This document shows, one piece after another, positions 29,489-43,107 of a DNA stretch of 64,000 nucleotides. The notes under the pieces are model-generated. The model was not told where the DNA came from. It saw only the letters and a list, made by a program, of their open reading frames with translations, and did not search any database. A program made the translations under genes and the position numbers. Every line of letters starts with the position of its first letter. The stretch's first letter is position 1. The stretch spans positions 1 to 64,000 of the forward strand of contig JAFLEA010000006.1 in NCBI GenBank assembly GCA_017302035.1, in the 5' to 3' direction. This DNA is from Lysobacterales bacterium (GTDB lineage Bacteria > Pseudomonadota > Gammaproteobacteria > Xanthomonadales > Xanthomonadaceae).

Positions 29489-29555
29489 GTAGAGCCGACT
29501 GCCTCCCGGCCGCCTTTGACGCCGGCTGCGAAGATCGGCCGACCAACCGTCGGCC
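29489..29555. repeat. REP-like hairpin pair
   Basis: A GTAG tetranucleotide followed by an imperfect inverted repeat (CCGGC and GCCGG around a short loop), then GGCCGAC, 5 bases, GTCGGCC at 29537-29555. GTAG-headed hairpins are the pattern of REP elements in Stenotrophomonas and Xanthomonas. It lies in the convergent space between the M2 peptidase and the small gene at 29586, so it could also stop transcription. Confidence 0.4.
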
Positions 29556-29585
29556 GCACGCAGGCGGCGCCACGGGCGTGGGTCG

Positions 29586-29999
29586 CTACGAAGCGGCATC
29601 GGCCGCAGCGGTTGGTTGCACCGCCGCCATCGCCGCTTCCAGCTGCTGTTCGTAGTCGGCCGGCGACTTGCCGTTGGCGGCGGCCTCCCGTTCGGCTTCG
29701 TCGCGCAGCGCATCGGAGAACACCAGCTTCACCGGGATGCCCTGCCCGTCGTGCAGGCGCTGCGCGCGGCGGATCAGCATCAGCACCTGCGCGGCGCTGT
29801 CGCTGCTGCCGACGATGCGCCCATCCATGCCCAGCACCCACAGCCCCGACTGGCGAACGATGCCCGCCAGCAGGTTGCCGTCGCGATCGCGCAATTCGGC
29901 ATGCGGTTCGATCGCCGGCGCACCGGCACGGCGGCGGTTGCGCTCGTGCTGCTCCTTGCGCTTGCGCGCATCGCGGCGGGTCTTGGACTGGATCGACAT
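29586..29999 (-). CDS. Hypothetical basic cytoplasmic protein
   Basis: 137 residues starting at MSIQSKTRRDARKRKEQHERN, a strongly basic N-terminus that suggests nucleic-acid contact. A small beta-rich core follows (AELRDRDGNLLAGIVRQSGLWVLGM) and then a helical acidic tail. I do not recognise the family, although similar proteins are conserved hypotheticals in this group. It follows the efflux gene by 25 bases on the same strand and may be the last gene of that operon. Confidence 0.6.
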   Translation of the reverse strand: MSIQSKTRRDARKRKEQHERNRRRAGAPAIEPHAELRDRDGNLLAGIVRQSGLWVLGMDGRIVGSSDSAAQVLMLIRRAQRLHDGQGIPVKLVFSDALRDEAEREAAANGKSPADYEQQLEAAMAAVQPTAAADAAS

Positions 30000-30024
30000 G
30001 GCAGACTCCGGGGAAGCGGGAAGG

Positions 30025-31272
30025 TCAGAGCTGTTCGCCCGGTTCCAGCGTGGGTACGGACGGCGGCGGCGGAAAGCGCCGCGCCACGTTCGATTCCCAG
30101 CGCCAGAACAGCCAGCCCAGCAAGGTGAAGCCGGCCATGCCCAGGGCCAGGTGCAGGCCGTGGCGGCTGAGCAGCGGCGACAGCGCACCGGCCACCAGCG
30201 AGTTGAGCACCAACTGGGTGAAGGCCTGCAGCGAGGAGGCCGAGCCGCGCTGGCGCGGGTACATGTCCAGGATCGCCAGGGTCAGGATCGGGAACACCAG
30301 GGCCACGCCGAACGAGGCCAGCGACATCGGCAGCACCGCCCAGGGCACCGCGATCGCCGGCGCGAAGGCGTTGTAGAGCACGTTGCACAGCGCCGCGCCG
30401 CCGATGCACGCGTAACCCACCCCGACCTGGTACGGCGGCCGCCAGCGCCCGGCCACGCGCCCGGAGACGAACGCACCCAGGGTCATGCCGCCGATGGTGG
30501 GCAGGAACAGCCAGGCGAAGTCGCGCTCGCCCAGGCCCAGCAGGTCCATCACGAACGCCGGTGCCGAGGCGATGTACAGGAACAGCCCGGCGAAGCCGAA
30601 CGCACCGGCCGCGGCCAGGCGCTGGAAGCGCGGGTTCAGGGCGATGGCCACGTAGTCGCGCAGCAGCCGCTCCGGGCGCAGCGGCATGCGCGCCTGCGGC
30701 GGATGGGTCTCCGGCAGCCACAGCGCGGTGCTGACCAGCAGCAGCACCGAGAACGCGGCCAGGAACCAGAAGATCAGCGGCCAGCGGCCCACGCCCAGCA
30801 TCCAGCCGCCGATGATCGGCGCGATCGCCGGGGCGATGCCGAAGATCATCGACACGTGGCTCATCAGCCGCTGCGCGTCGCTGCCCTGGAGCACGTCGCG
30901 AATCACCGCACGGCCGACGATCAGGCCCACGCCCGCCGACAGGCCCTGCAGGGCGCGGAACGCCAGCAGGGTGGGCAGGTCGCGCGACAGCGCGCAGCCG
31001 ATCGACGCCACGGTGAACACGGCCAGTCCGGACACGATCACCCGGCGCCGGCCGATCGCGTCCGACAACGGCCCGTGGACGATGCTCATCAGCGCATAGG
31101 CGGCCAGGTAGACGCTGATGGTCTGCTGCATGGCCAGCTTGTCGGCACCCAGCTGCGCGGCCATCTGCGGGAAGGCCGGGAAGATGGTGTCGATCGAGAA
31201 CGGACCGAACATCGCCAACCCGCCCAGCAGCAGGGCCAGGCGCCGGGTGGACGGCATCGCGCGCAGGTTCAC
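30025..31272 (-). CDS. Bcr/CflA-type MFS multidrug efflux transporter
   Basis: 415 residues, twelve hydrophobic segments. The N-terminal STRRLALLLGGLAMFGPFSI, the loop motif YAALMSIVHGPLSDAIGRRRV-like IVHGPLSDAIGRRRVIV, and later VGRAVIRDVLQGSDAQRLMS are typical of Bcr/CflA drug transporters. It probably expels drugs with proton exchange. The GTG at 31272 overlaps the stop of the upstream membrane gene (GTGA), so translation is coupled; an internal ATG at 31257 is possible. Confidence 0.88.
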   Translation of the reverse strand: MNLRAMPSTRRLALLLGGLAMFGPFSIDTIFPAFPQMAAQLGADKLAMQQTISVYLAAYALMSIVHGPLSDAIGRRRVIVSGLAVFTVASIGCALSRDLPTLLAFRALQGLSAGVGLIVGRAVIRDVLQGSDAQRLMSHVSMIFGIAPAIAPIIGGWMLGVGRWPLIFWFLAAFSVLLLVSTALWLPETHPPQARMPLRPERLLRDYVAIALNPRFQRLAAAGAFGFAGLFLYIASAPAFVMDLLGLGERDFAWLFLPTIGGMTLGAFVSGRVAGRWRPPYQVGVGYACIGGAALCNVLYNAFAPAIAVPWAVLPMSLASFGVALVFPILTLAILDMYPRQRGSASSLQAFTQLVLNSLVAGALSPLLSRHGLHLALGMAGFTLLGWLFWRWESNVARRFPPPPSVPTLEPGEQL

Positions 31273-32159
31273 GGTTTCCGGTCCTGCGCGGGCACGGGGG
31301 GTGGCGCTCCGTCCGGCGCTGTCGGCTTCTGCGCCTTCTGCGGCTTCTGCGACGCCGGCGCCGGCCGTGCCGTCACCGGCGAGGCAACCGACTCGATCCG
31401 GGCGATGTTCGCGGTCGGCAACGCCTCCGCCCGCGCCGTGGCCGGCCACCACACCAGCACGAACATGCTGGTGGTGCCCAGCAGGCTCGCCTGGTCCGGC
31501 AGCGGCGCATCGCTGCCGGCCAGGGTCAACCGGACCTGCTGGCCGGACGGGGTTCCAGCCACCACGCGCTCGGCCATCTTCGTGTTCCACAGGTACAGGT
31601 AGTACAACAGCAGGGCCAGGAACCCGACCGCCAGCATGGTTTCACTGCGCACTCCCCAGAAGTCCATCCAGCTGCGCTGCCGGGGGAAAACCATCGGCCC
31701 CCACCAGCGGGTCCGGCGCAACTGCTCGGCCCGCGCCGGATCGCGTTCGGCCAGGCGCATCGGCACGGTCGATACCCAGGGCACCACCAGTGCCGCGGCC
31801 ACCAGCAGCACGTAATCGGGGCGGCGCAGGCCGGCGATGAACAGATCGCTGCCCTGCAGGTAGTCCAGGATCGGCAGGCCCAGCGTGCGGTAGAACCAGT
31901 AGCTGGACCAGATGCCCATGAAGGACACCAGCACATAGGCCAGGCTGACGAACAGCACCGGCTCGCGCTTCAGCAGGCCCAGCAACCGCGCGATCAGCGA
32001 GGCCCGGTCGGAGGCCGGGACCCGTGCCTCGCCTGGCCCGTTGGCCGGCCGCTCTTCGTGGCCAGTGCCCGTCGCCGGCTGGCCGGCCCGGGCTGTATCG
32101 GGCACCGGTCCGGGCGCATCGGCCGGTGCCTGCGACGTCGGGGCGATGGTGTCCTGCAT
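31269..32159 (-). CDS. Hypothetical membrane protein of the efflux operon
   Basis: 296 residues from the ATG at 32159. The N-terminal 60 residues are Pro/Ala-rich, then hydrophobic segments at about 65-85, 110-130, and 170-190 follow, and the tail is Lys/Pro-rich. I do not recognise a family. The position upstream of the Bcr/CflA gene and the overlapping GTGA suggest it works with the transporter. Its 5' neighbour is gcvP, on the other strand, with a shared divergent promoter region of about 130 bases. Confidence 0.65.
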   Translation of the reverse strand: MQDTIAPTSQAPADAPGPVPDTARAGQPATGTGHEERPANGPGEARVPASDRASLIARLLGLLKREPVLFVSLAYVLVSFMGIWSSYWFYRTLGLPILDYLQGSDLFIAGLRRPDYVLLVAAALVVPWVSTVPMRLAERDPARAEQLRRTRWWGPMVFPRQRSWMDFWGVRSETMLAVGFLALLLYYLYLWNTKMAERVVAGTPSGQQVRLTLAGSDAPLPDQASLLGTTSMFVLVWWPATARAEALPTANIARIESVASPVTARPAPASQKPQKAQKPTAPDGAPPPVPAQDRKP

Positions 32160-32286
32160 GGGTTTCCTCGGCAAATCCTGCCCTTGGGACAGGCCAGGCA
32201 CCCCGGTCATCCGATCCGGGCTCGGCGGCGCTGAATACGCCGCCATGGTAAGCCATCGTCGCCGGCCGGCGGCCAGGTGGCGCGCG

Positions 32287-32292
32287 TATAAT
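32287..32292 (+). promoter_or_regulatory. Consensus -10 for gcvP
   Basis: A perfect TATAAT 22 bases before the first aptamer of the riboswitch. The -35 region is GC-rich and weak, so regulation may rest mainly on the riboswitch below it. Confidence 0.65.
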
Positions 32293-32308
32293 CGCCGGCA
32301 CACCGCGT

Positions 32309-32545
32309 GCGGTGGGAGAAGCGGGGCGACCCGCTGCCGAAGGCGCAAACGCCCGTAATCGCTCAGGCTCCCATACCACCGCCCGTGAACAACACTCTGG
32401 AGAGACCGGCCGCCCGCCCGGGCCGCGCCGGCGCCGAAGGGGCACGAAGCCGCGACCACCTCCGCGTGCGCTTCCAAACTCTCAGGCAAAAGGACAGAGG
32501 GGCATGCCGCCGCGCACCGCGTGGCGCCCTCCTGCCCCTGTCCGG
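32309..32545 (+). promoter_or_regulatory. Tandem glycine riboswitch
   Basis: Two glycine aptamers in series. Aptamer I (32309-32382) begins GCGGTGGGAG and closes CTCCCATACCACCGC, with the conserved GCCGAAGGCGCAAACGCCC in its middle. Aptamer II (32394-32502) begins ACTCTGGAGAGACC, holds GCCGAAGGGGCACGAAGCC, and ends CTCAGGCAAAAGGACAGAGG. The 3' arm (GGACAGAGGGGCA) can pair instead with TGCCCCTGTCC at 32533-32543, giving an expression platform that ends just before the gcvP start. Glycine binding is expected to turn on gcvP, as known for this class. Confidence 0.95.
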
Positions 32546-32554
32546 ACCCCAGCC

Positions 32555-35482
<2,928 letters not shown>

Positions 35483-35514
35483 TCGGCGATCCGCAATGCG
35501 AATGCCAGGCAGAG

Positions 35515-35544
35515 GCCCCGCGACAGCGGGGCTTCTGCTTTTCT

Positions 35545-35545
<1 letters not shown>
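35515..35545 (+). terminator. Terminator between gcvP and dnaE2
   Basis: Perfect stem GCCCCGC, loop GACA, GCGGGGC, followed by a T-rich run (TTCTGCTTTTC). It is 33 bases after the gcvP stop and reaches the end of the convergent dnaE2 gene. Confidence 0.8.
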
Positions 35546-38720
<3,175 letters not shown>

Positions 38721-38724
<4 letters not shown>

Positions 38725-40139
38725 GCGAACCAGCCATGCAGCATCCAGCCCTGGCTGCCGCCCGCCGGCAGGAACGCCCAGGCGCGCTGGCCGCGTCCGG
38801 TCCGGACCACGTAGTAATCGCGGCGTGCATCGCCTTCGTCCCACCAGCCGCTTTCCAGGCGCTCGGGGCCGGACAGCACGCGCAGGCGCGGATCGTGCAG
38901 CGGCACCGGCTGCGGCAACAGCCACGCCGGCCGCGGCGGGCGCGACGGCGCCTGCGGCACGGCCAGGCCGTCGCCGGACAGGCGCGACCACGCGCGCTCG
39001 GGTCGCGGATCGTCGCGCGGCACGACCCGGTACACCGCCCCGTCGCCCAGCCGCGCACGCAGGCGCTCGCGCAATTGCGGCCAGTCCAGCGCCTGCTGCG
39101 GACGCTGCGCGAACAAGTCCTGCGCCGCGGGAACGAACGGCGGCAACTCCCTTGCCAGCAGGCGCAACGCGACCACCGGCTGTTGCAGCTGCACCCGTTC
39201 CAGTCGCGCACGCGCCAGTTCGAACAGCATCGTCGCACTGCGCTCGGGCGCCAACAGGCCCACCTCCATGTCGGCATGGCCGCGCTCGTGTTCCAGGCGC
39301 ACCACGAAGCGCTGCACGCCACCGTCACGGATCGACAGGTGGGTGCACAGGTCGCCGACCAGGCGGCGCAGCGGGAACAGCAAGGCGGCCTGGGTCTCCA
39401 CCTCGTAGCCCAGTTCCACCCGCGCATCGAAATGATCCGGTGGCTGGTAGCACTCCAGCGGGTCGTCGGCCTGCCCATACAACCTGGCCAGGTGATCGAG
39501 CAGCGGCTGGCCGAAGCGGCGCCGCAGCGATCCGGAAGGCAGCGCGCGCAAGCTGCCCAGGTCGCGCACGCCCATCCGCTGCAGGCGCACGCCGGCATCG
39601 CCGGGCAGGGCCGCGCGTCGCACCGGCACGCCATCGAGCAGGCGCGGCAAGGCTTGCGCCTCCATCACCGCCATGCCGTCGCGCAGGCCGGCCAGCACCC
39701 GCGCGGCGCGCGGCGTCGGCGCCAGCGCGATGCGGTGGCGGAAACCCAGCTGGTCCAGTTCGTCGCGCAGGCGTCGCTCGAACTTCGGCCACGGCCCCAG
39801 CAGGCGGAAGCTGGCGCCCGCCTCCAGCACGATGGCCGACGCCCACTGCGCACTCACCAGCGAGCTGTGCCGGTACGCCCAGGCGGCGAGGAAGCGCTGC
39901 CAGCGCGCCACCTCGCCGGCATCGTGCTCGACCATCGCGAACTCCGGCAGCAGCGCGTGCGCGGCGACCAGGCGCATGCCCGGTGACAACCCTGCCCGCG
40001 CCGCCGCGTCGTTGACCGCATGCAAGGTGCGCAACTGCGCCGGGCCCTCGACCAGGGCCAGCGGCGCATCCGGATCGGGATGGCTGCGCAGCACCGCGTC
40101 CAGCGCCAGCTGCGGCAACAGGATGCAGGCCCACAGCAT
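38721..40139 (-). CDS. imuB: ImuB, inactive Y-family polymerase-like protein
   Basis: 472 residues from the ATG at 40139 ([20 protein letters not shown]). It has the Y-family polymerase fold without intact catalytic acids, as ImuB does: the palm begins [15 protein letters not shown] and the usual DxD pattern is missing. ImuB links DnaE2 to the beta clamp. The C-terminal [17 protein letters not shown] is conserved in the family. It lies between imuA and dnaE2 and overlaps dnaE2 by GTGA. Confidence 0.92.
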
Positions 40140-40214
40140 CAGCGTGCGCCCCGTCGAACGCGGTCGGCGCGGCGTGCCGGATTCCACGGCAGCGGGCAGC
40201 AGTCGGTGAACACG

Positions 40215-40826
40215 TCAGTGCGCCAGTCGCATCAGGCCGGCAGGCGGTTGCCCGCCCCGGCACTTGAGCACGCGCCAGCCATCCTCCTCGGCCAGCAGGC
40301 GCAGCGCGGCCGGCGAAGCGTTACAGGCATGGCGCCGGTCGCGCAGCACGAAGCCGCAGCAATCGCCGGCGTCGGCGGCCACCTGCAGGCGTCGCAGCGC
40401 ACGCTCGTCGCCGCCCGGCGGCCAACCCAGCACCGCAGCGCAGGCACCGCTGCGCAGGCATTGCTCCTGCGCCCACAAGGCCTGCCGCGGCGCGGCCTCG
40501 ACCACCTCCAGCATCGCCAGGTCGATGCCCGCGGCCTGCCAGGCCGGCGCATACGGGAGACACGGCGGCGCGACCAGCACCACGCGCGCACCGGAGGCGG
40601 TCATCCGCGCCAGCGCCGGCAGCAGCAGCGACAGTTCGCCCGCGCCCACGGACGGCAGCAGCAACTCGGTCAACGCACGCCGCGGCCAACCGCCCTGCGG
40701 CAGCGAGACATCCAGCGCGGCATGCCCGGTCGGTTCGCCATTGCCGCCGCCAGCCACGGCCTGGCGACCGGCATGCCACAGCGTGCGCGCGGCCAGCATC
40801 GACTCGAGGGCCACTTCCCTGCCCAT
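40215..40826 (-). CDS. imuA: ImuA, RecA-like mutagenesis protein
   Basis: 203 residues (MGREVALESMLAAR start). It is a shortened RecA/SulA-like protein, seen in the P-loop-like LTELLLPSVGAGELSLLLPA (no full Walker A Lys) and the later ARVVLVAPPCLPYAPAW. It acts with ImuB and DnaE2. The start is one base after the lexA stop, with GGGGCTGAG in the lexA end as a ribosome site. It precedes imuB in the operon by 75 bases. Confidence 0.9.
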   Translation of the reverse strand: MGREVALESMLAARTLWHAGRQAVAGGGNGEPTGHAALDVSLPQGGWPRRALTELLLPSVGAGELSLLLPALARMTASGARVVLVAPPCLPYAPAWQAAGIDLAMLEVVEAAPRQALWAQEQCLRSGACAAVLGWPPGGDERALRRLQVAADAGDCCGFVLRDRRHACNASPAALRLLAEEDGWRVLKCRGGQPPAGLMRLAH

Positions 40827-40827
40827 C

Positions 40828-41487
40828 TCAGCCCCGTCGCACCAGGCCGCAGTACACGCCCTCGACGGCGAAGTCCTGTCCCGGCCCGACCTCGATCGGC
40901 GCATGCGCCGGATTGCGTGGCAGCAGCACGATCCGCCGCCGCCCGCGTTGCAGCCGCTTGATCGTCAGCTCGCCGTCCACGCGCGCCACCACCACCTGCC
41001 CGTCGCGCGCCTCCGGCGTGCGCTGCACACCGACCAGGTCGCCGTCGAGGATGCCGTCGCCGATCATCGAATCGCCCTGCACCCGCAACAGGTAATCCGG
41101 CCGAGGCGAGAACAGGCGCCGGTCCAGCCACAGCTCCGCCTCCGCATCGGCGGTGGCACCCAGGCGGGCCGCGCCCTCGGCACTGATCGGCACGCCGGCG
41201 GCGACGCGTCCCAGCACCGCCAACGGCAGCAGGTCGGCCCGGCCACCCGGCAGGCCCAGGCCACGCTTGCGTCCGGGCGCCTGCTCCAGCCAGCCGTCGG
41301 CCACCAGCGCCTGCACATGCTTGAGCGCCGCATTGCGCGAAACGAAGCCGAAGGCCTGCGCGATCTCGGCCAGACTGGGCGCCCGCCCGGCGGCCAGCTC
41401 GCGGTGCAGGAAGGCCAGCACGGCGGCGCGCCGGGGCGGCAGGTCGGAAGGGGTTCCGGGGGAATCGATGGCATCCATGGTGGACAT
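40828..41487 (-). CDS. lexA: LexA-family SOS repressor (LexA2-like)
   Basis: 219 residues. The N-terminal winged helix (RRAAVLAFLHRELAAGRAPS, NAALKHVQALV) binds the SOS operator. The C-terminal S24 peptidase has the Ala-Gly cleavage site in VAAGVPIS, catalytic Ser in GDSMIGDGILDGD, and Lys in GELTIKRL. Self-cleavage under RecA-ssDNA releases the operon. A second in-frame ATG is at 41478. It is the first gene of the imuA-imuB-dnaE2 operon, so it controls its own cassette. Confidence 0.93.
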   Translation of the reverse strand: MSTMDAIDSPGTPSDLPPRRAAVLAFLHRELAAGRAPSLAEIAQAFGFVSRNAALKHVQALVADGWLEQAPGRKRGLGLPGGRADLLPLAVLGRVAAGVPISAEGAARLGATADAEAELWLDRRLFSPRPDYLLRVQGDSMIGDGILDGDLVGVQRTPEARDGQVVVARVDGELTIKRLQRGRRRIVLLPRNPAHAPIEVGPGQDFAVEGVYCGLVRRG

Positions 41488-41500
41488 TTGTACACCTGTC
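41483..41500 (-). promoter_or_regulatory. Palindromic LexA operator overlapping the lexA start
   Basis: On the minus strand the sequence reads GACAGGTGTACAAATGTC, with GACA and TGTC arms around a TGTACA centre. The ATG of the 219-residue form lies inside it at 41487-41485. It is the obvious site for autorepression and resembles the LexA2 operators of Xanthomonas-type cassettes, though it does not match the E. coli CTG-N10-CAG box. Confidence 0.75.
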
Positions 41501-41594
41501 GGTCGCATCAGGCGAGATGCCGGCGACCAGCTCAGGGCCGCTCCGGCCCTGGGGCCCTCCCCGGGTGCTTGCACCGGCTTCCGTCCGGGCGCAA

Positions 41595-41610
41595 TATAAC
41601 TATCGTTATA
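41595..41610 (+). promoter_or_regulatory. Palindromic operator of the AbrB/Doc toxin-antitoxin module
   Basis: TATAAC, 4 bases, GTTATA: a perfect 6-base inverted repeat 18 bases before the antitoxin start. AbrB/MazE-type antitoxins bind such repeats with their toxin. One of the TATAAC arms may also act as a -10. Confidence 0.65.
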
Positions 41611-41627
41611 ACCATGAGGCCGCCCAC

Positions 41628-41849
41628 ATGAAGCTCAAGATCACCACCGTCGGCAACTCCGCCGGGATCATCCTGCCCAAGGAACTGCTGTCCCGCCTGC
41701 GCCTGGAAAAGGGCGACGAACTGCATGCGCTGGAGACCCCCGACGGCATCCGCCTGACCGTGTACGACCCGGAGCTGGCGCGGCAGATGGACGTGGCCGA
41801 GGAAGTGATGCGCAAGCGCCGCACCCTCCTGCACAAGCTCGCGCAGTAG
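41628..41849 (+). CDS. AbrB/MazE-family antitoxin
   Basis: 73 residues. It is an AbrB-type swapped-hairpin DNA-binding domain (MKLKITTVGNSAGIILPKEL), followed by a charged helical tail that would bind the toxin. It is encoded 10 bases before the Doc toxin, the usual antitoxin-first order, and the palindrome before it is a likely autoregulatory site. Confidence 0.9.
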   Translation: MKLKITTVGNSAGIILPKELLSRLRLEKGDELHALETPDGIRLTVYDPELARQMDVAEEVMRKRRTLLHKLAQ

Positions 41850-41859
41850 GAGGCTCGCC

Positions 41860-42288
41860 ATGATCACCTGGATCGATCGTCGCCTCGCCCTGGCCATCCA
41901 CGACCGCCAACTCGCCGAGCACGGTGGCGGCAGCGGCGTGCGCGATGCCGCCCTGCTCGACTTCGCCCTCGCCCGCCCGCAGCAGCGCGAAGCCTACGGC
42001 GACCCGCCGCCGGACCTGGCCGACCTTGCCGCCAGTCTCGCCTACGGCCTGGCACGCAACCATCCGTTCGTCGACGGCAACAAGCGCACCGCTGCGGTGG
42101 CCTGCGAAGTTTTCATCATGTTGAACGACGCCACGCTCGAAGCCGACGACCTGGATCTCTATCCCCAGTATCTCGGCCTGGCCGATGGCTCCATCGAAGA
42201 AGCCACCTTCGCCGACTGGCTACGCCCTCGCATCAAATCTGCGCATGGCGGCCATGTGCAGGAGCAGCGCGCCGCTTACGGGGGCTGA
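41860..42288 (+). CDS. Doc-family toxin (Fic fold)
   Basis: 142 residues of the death-on-curing/Fic family. The Fic motif is HPFVDGNKRT, with the His-x-Phe and Asn-Lys-Arg residues of the active site. Doc toxins phosphorylate EF-Tu and stop translation until the antitoxin is present. Here the partner is an AbrB-type protein in place of the classical Phd. AGGAG lies 8 bases before the start. Confidence 0.92.
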   Translation: MITWIDRRLALAIHDRQLAEHGGGSGVRDAALLDFALARPQQREAYGDPPPDLADLAASLAYGLARNHPFVDGNKRTAAVACEVFIMLNDATLEADDLDLYPQYLGLADGSIEEATFADWLRPRIKSAHGGHVQEQRAAYGG

Positions 42289-42621
42289 ATCAAGGCCGCG
42301 CCTGCCAGGCCCGGTCGAACAACGCTTCCAATACAGCCTACGTACTCCGCAATCGGAATACTCGTGGCGGCGAACCGGTAGCCGGGGGAATCCGCGCCGG
42401 ATTCTGGCCGCGGAAGCCCTTCAACATGAACGGCAGGACATCCCCGGTTTGCATTTGTGCCGCCACGCGCCTACCGTGGCCGGGCTGAGTTACAAGGGTC
42501 ACCGAATCGTGGCCCGATGCCGTAGACAAAGTTCCACCGCACCGTTGCACCCGCTTCCCTCCTTGCAGCCAGCTTCCTGCCGCGTACGCGGCTTCCATTG
42601 CTTTGCTCCAAGGAAAAACAA
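42289..42621 (+). other. Long non-coding leader before the cold-shock gene
   Basis: 333 bases without a gene I can support. It most likely contains the cold-shock promoter and a long structured leader, as in cspA genes, although no clear -35/-10 was found. A minus-strand open frame at 42338-42598 reads as a Pro/Arg-rich string and looks like chance. Doc-gene downstream termination signals were not seen. Confidence 0.4.
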
Positions 42622-42831
42622 ATGTCCCAGATCCAGACCGGTACCGTGAAGTGGTTCAACGACGCCAAGGGCTTCGGCTTCATCACCCCGGAAAGCGGCC
42701 CCGACCTGTTCGTTCACCACAACTCCATCCAGTCCTCGGGCTTCCGCAGCCTGCAGGAAGGCCAGCGCGTGCAGTTCATCGCCGTGCAGGGCCAGAAGGG
42801 CATGCAGGCCGACAAGGTCCAGGCGCTCTGA
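42622..42831 (+). CDS. Cold-shock domain protein
   Basis: 69 residues, a single cold-shock domain. RNP-1 is KGFGFITP and RNP-2 is DLFVHHNSI. The start [20 protein letters not shown] follows AAGGA by eight bases. CspA-type proteins melt RNA secondary structure. The long untranslated region upstream and the strong terminator downstream are common for such genes. Confidence 0.93.
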   Translation: MSQIQTGTVKWFNDAKGFGFITPESGPDLFVHHNSIQSSGFRSLQEGQRVQFIAVQGQKGMQADKVQAL

Positions 42832-42854
42832 TTCCAGCCCTCCCCGGCTGACGG

Positions 42855-42883
42855 AAAAGCCCGGCGCATGCCGGGCTTTTTCT
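42855..42883 (+). terminator. Terminator of the cold-shock gene
   Basis: Perfect stem AAAGCCCGGC, loop GCAT, GCCGGGCTTT followed by TTC and a T-run, 24 bases after the stop. Confidence 0.9.
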
Positions 42884-42945
42884 TGTCTGGCCTGCGCGCA
42901 TGGCGGAAGCGCCGGTTCGCGGTCATCCATGGGCGGCACCCGGCT

Positions 42946-43044
42946 TCACGCCTGCGGCAGCGAGGTGGCGATCGCCATGGGGTCCATGTTCTCGATGAAC
43001 AGGGCGGTGGCAACGATGGGGGAAGGAGGCGTTGGGAGGCGCAC
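42946..43044 (-). pseudogene. Remnant of an EmrB/QacA-type MFS transporter (5' end)
   Basis: Reading the minus strand from a GTG at 43044 gives 32 codons that end in TGA at 42946. Inside is IVATALFIENMDPMAIATSLP, close to the first-helix signature of DHA2 (EmrB/QacA) transporters (VAxALFMExxDxTxIATSLP). The rest of the gene is missing; what follows is the cold-shock terminator. A related fragment lies on the other side of the L,D-transpeptidase gene block at about 44290-44363. Confidence 0.5.
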
Positions 43045-43107
43045 GTGGCTGTTGTGGGCCAGATTGAGGCGCCACAGACCTTCGGCATGACAGGACGGCC
43101 TTGTCGA

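Noticed and set aside
26722..29841. 1039-codon minus frame antisense to minE and the M2 peptidase
   Set aside because: Antisense shadow of two sure genes, with no start or ribosome site and no known domain.
42338..42598. 86-codon minus frame before the cold-shock gene
   Set aside because: Pro/Arg-rich, no ribosome site, overlaps the likely promoter and leader of the cold-shock gene.
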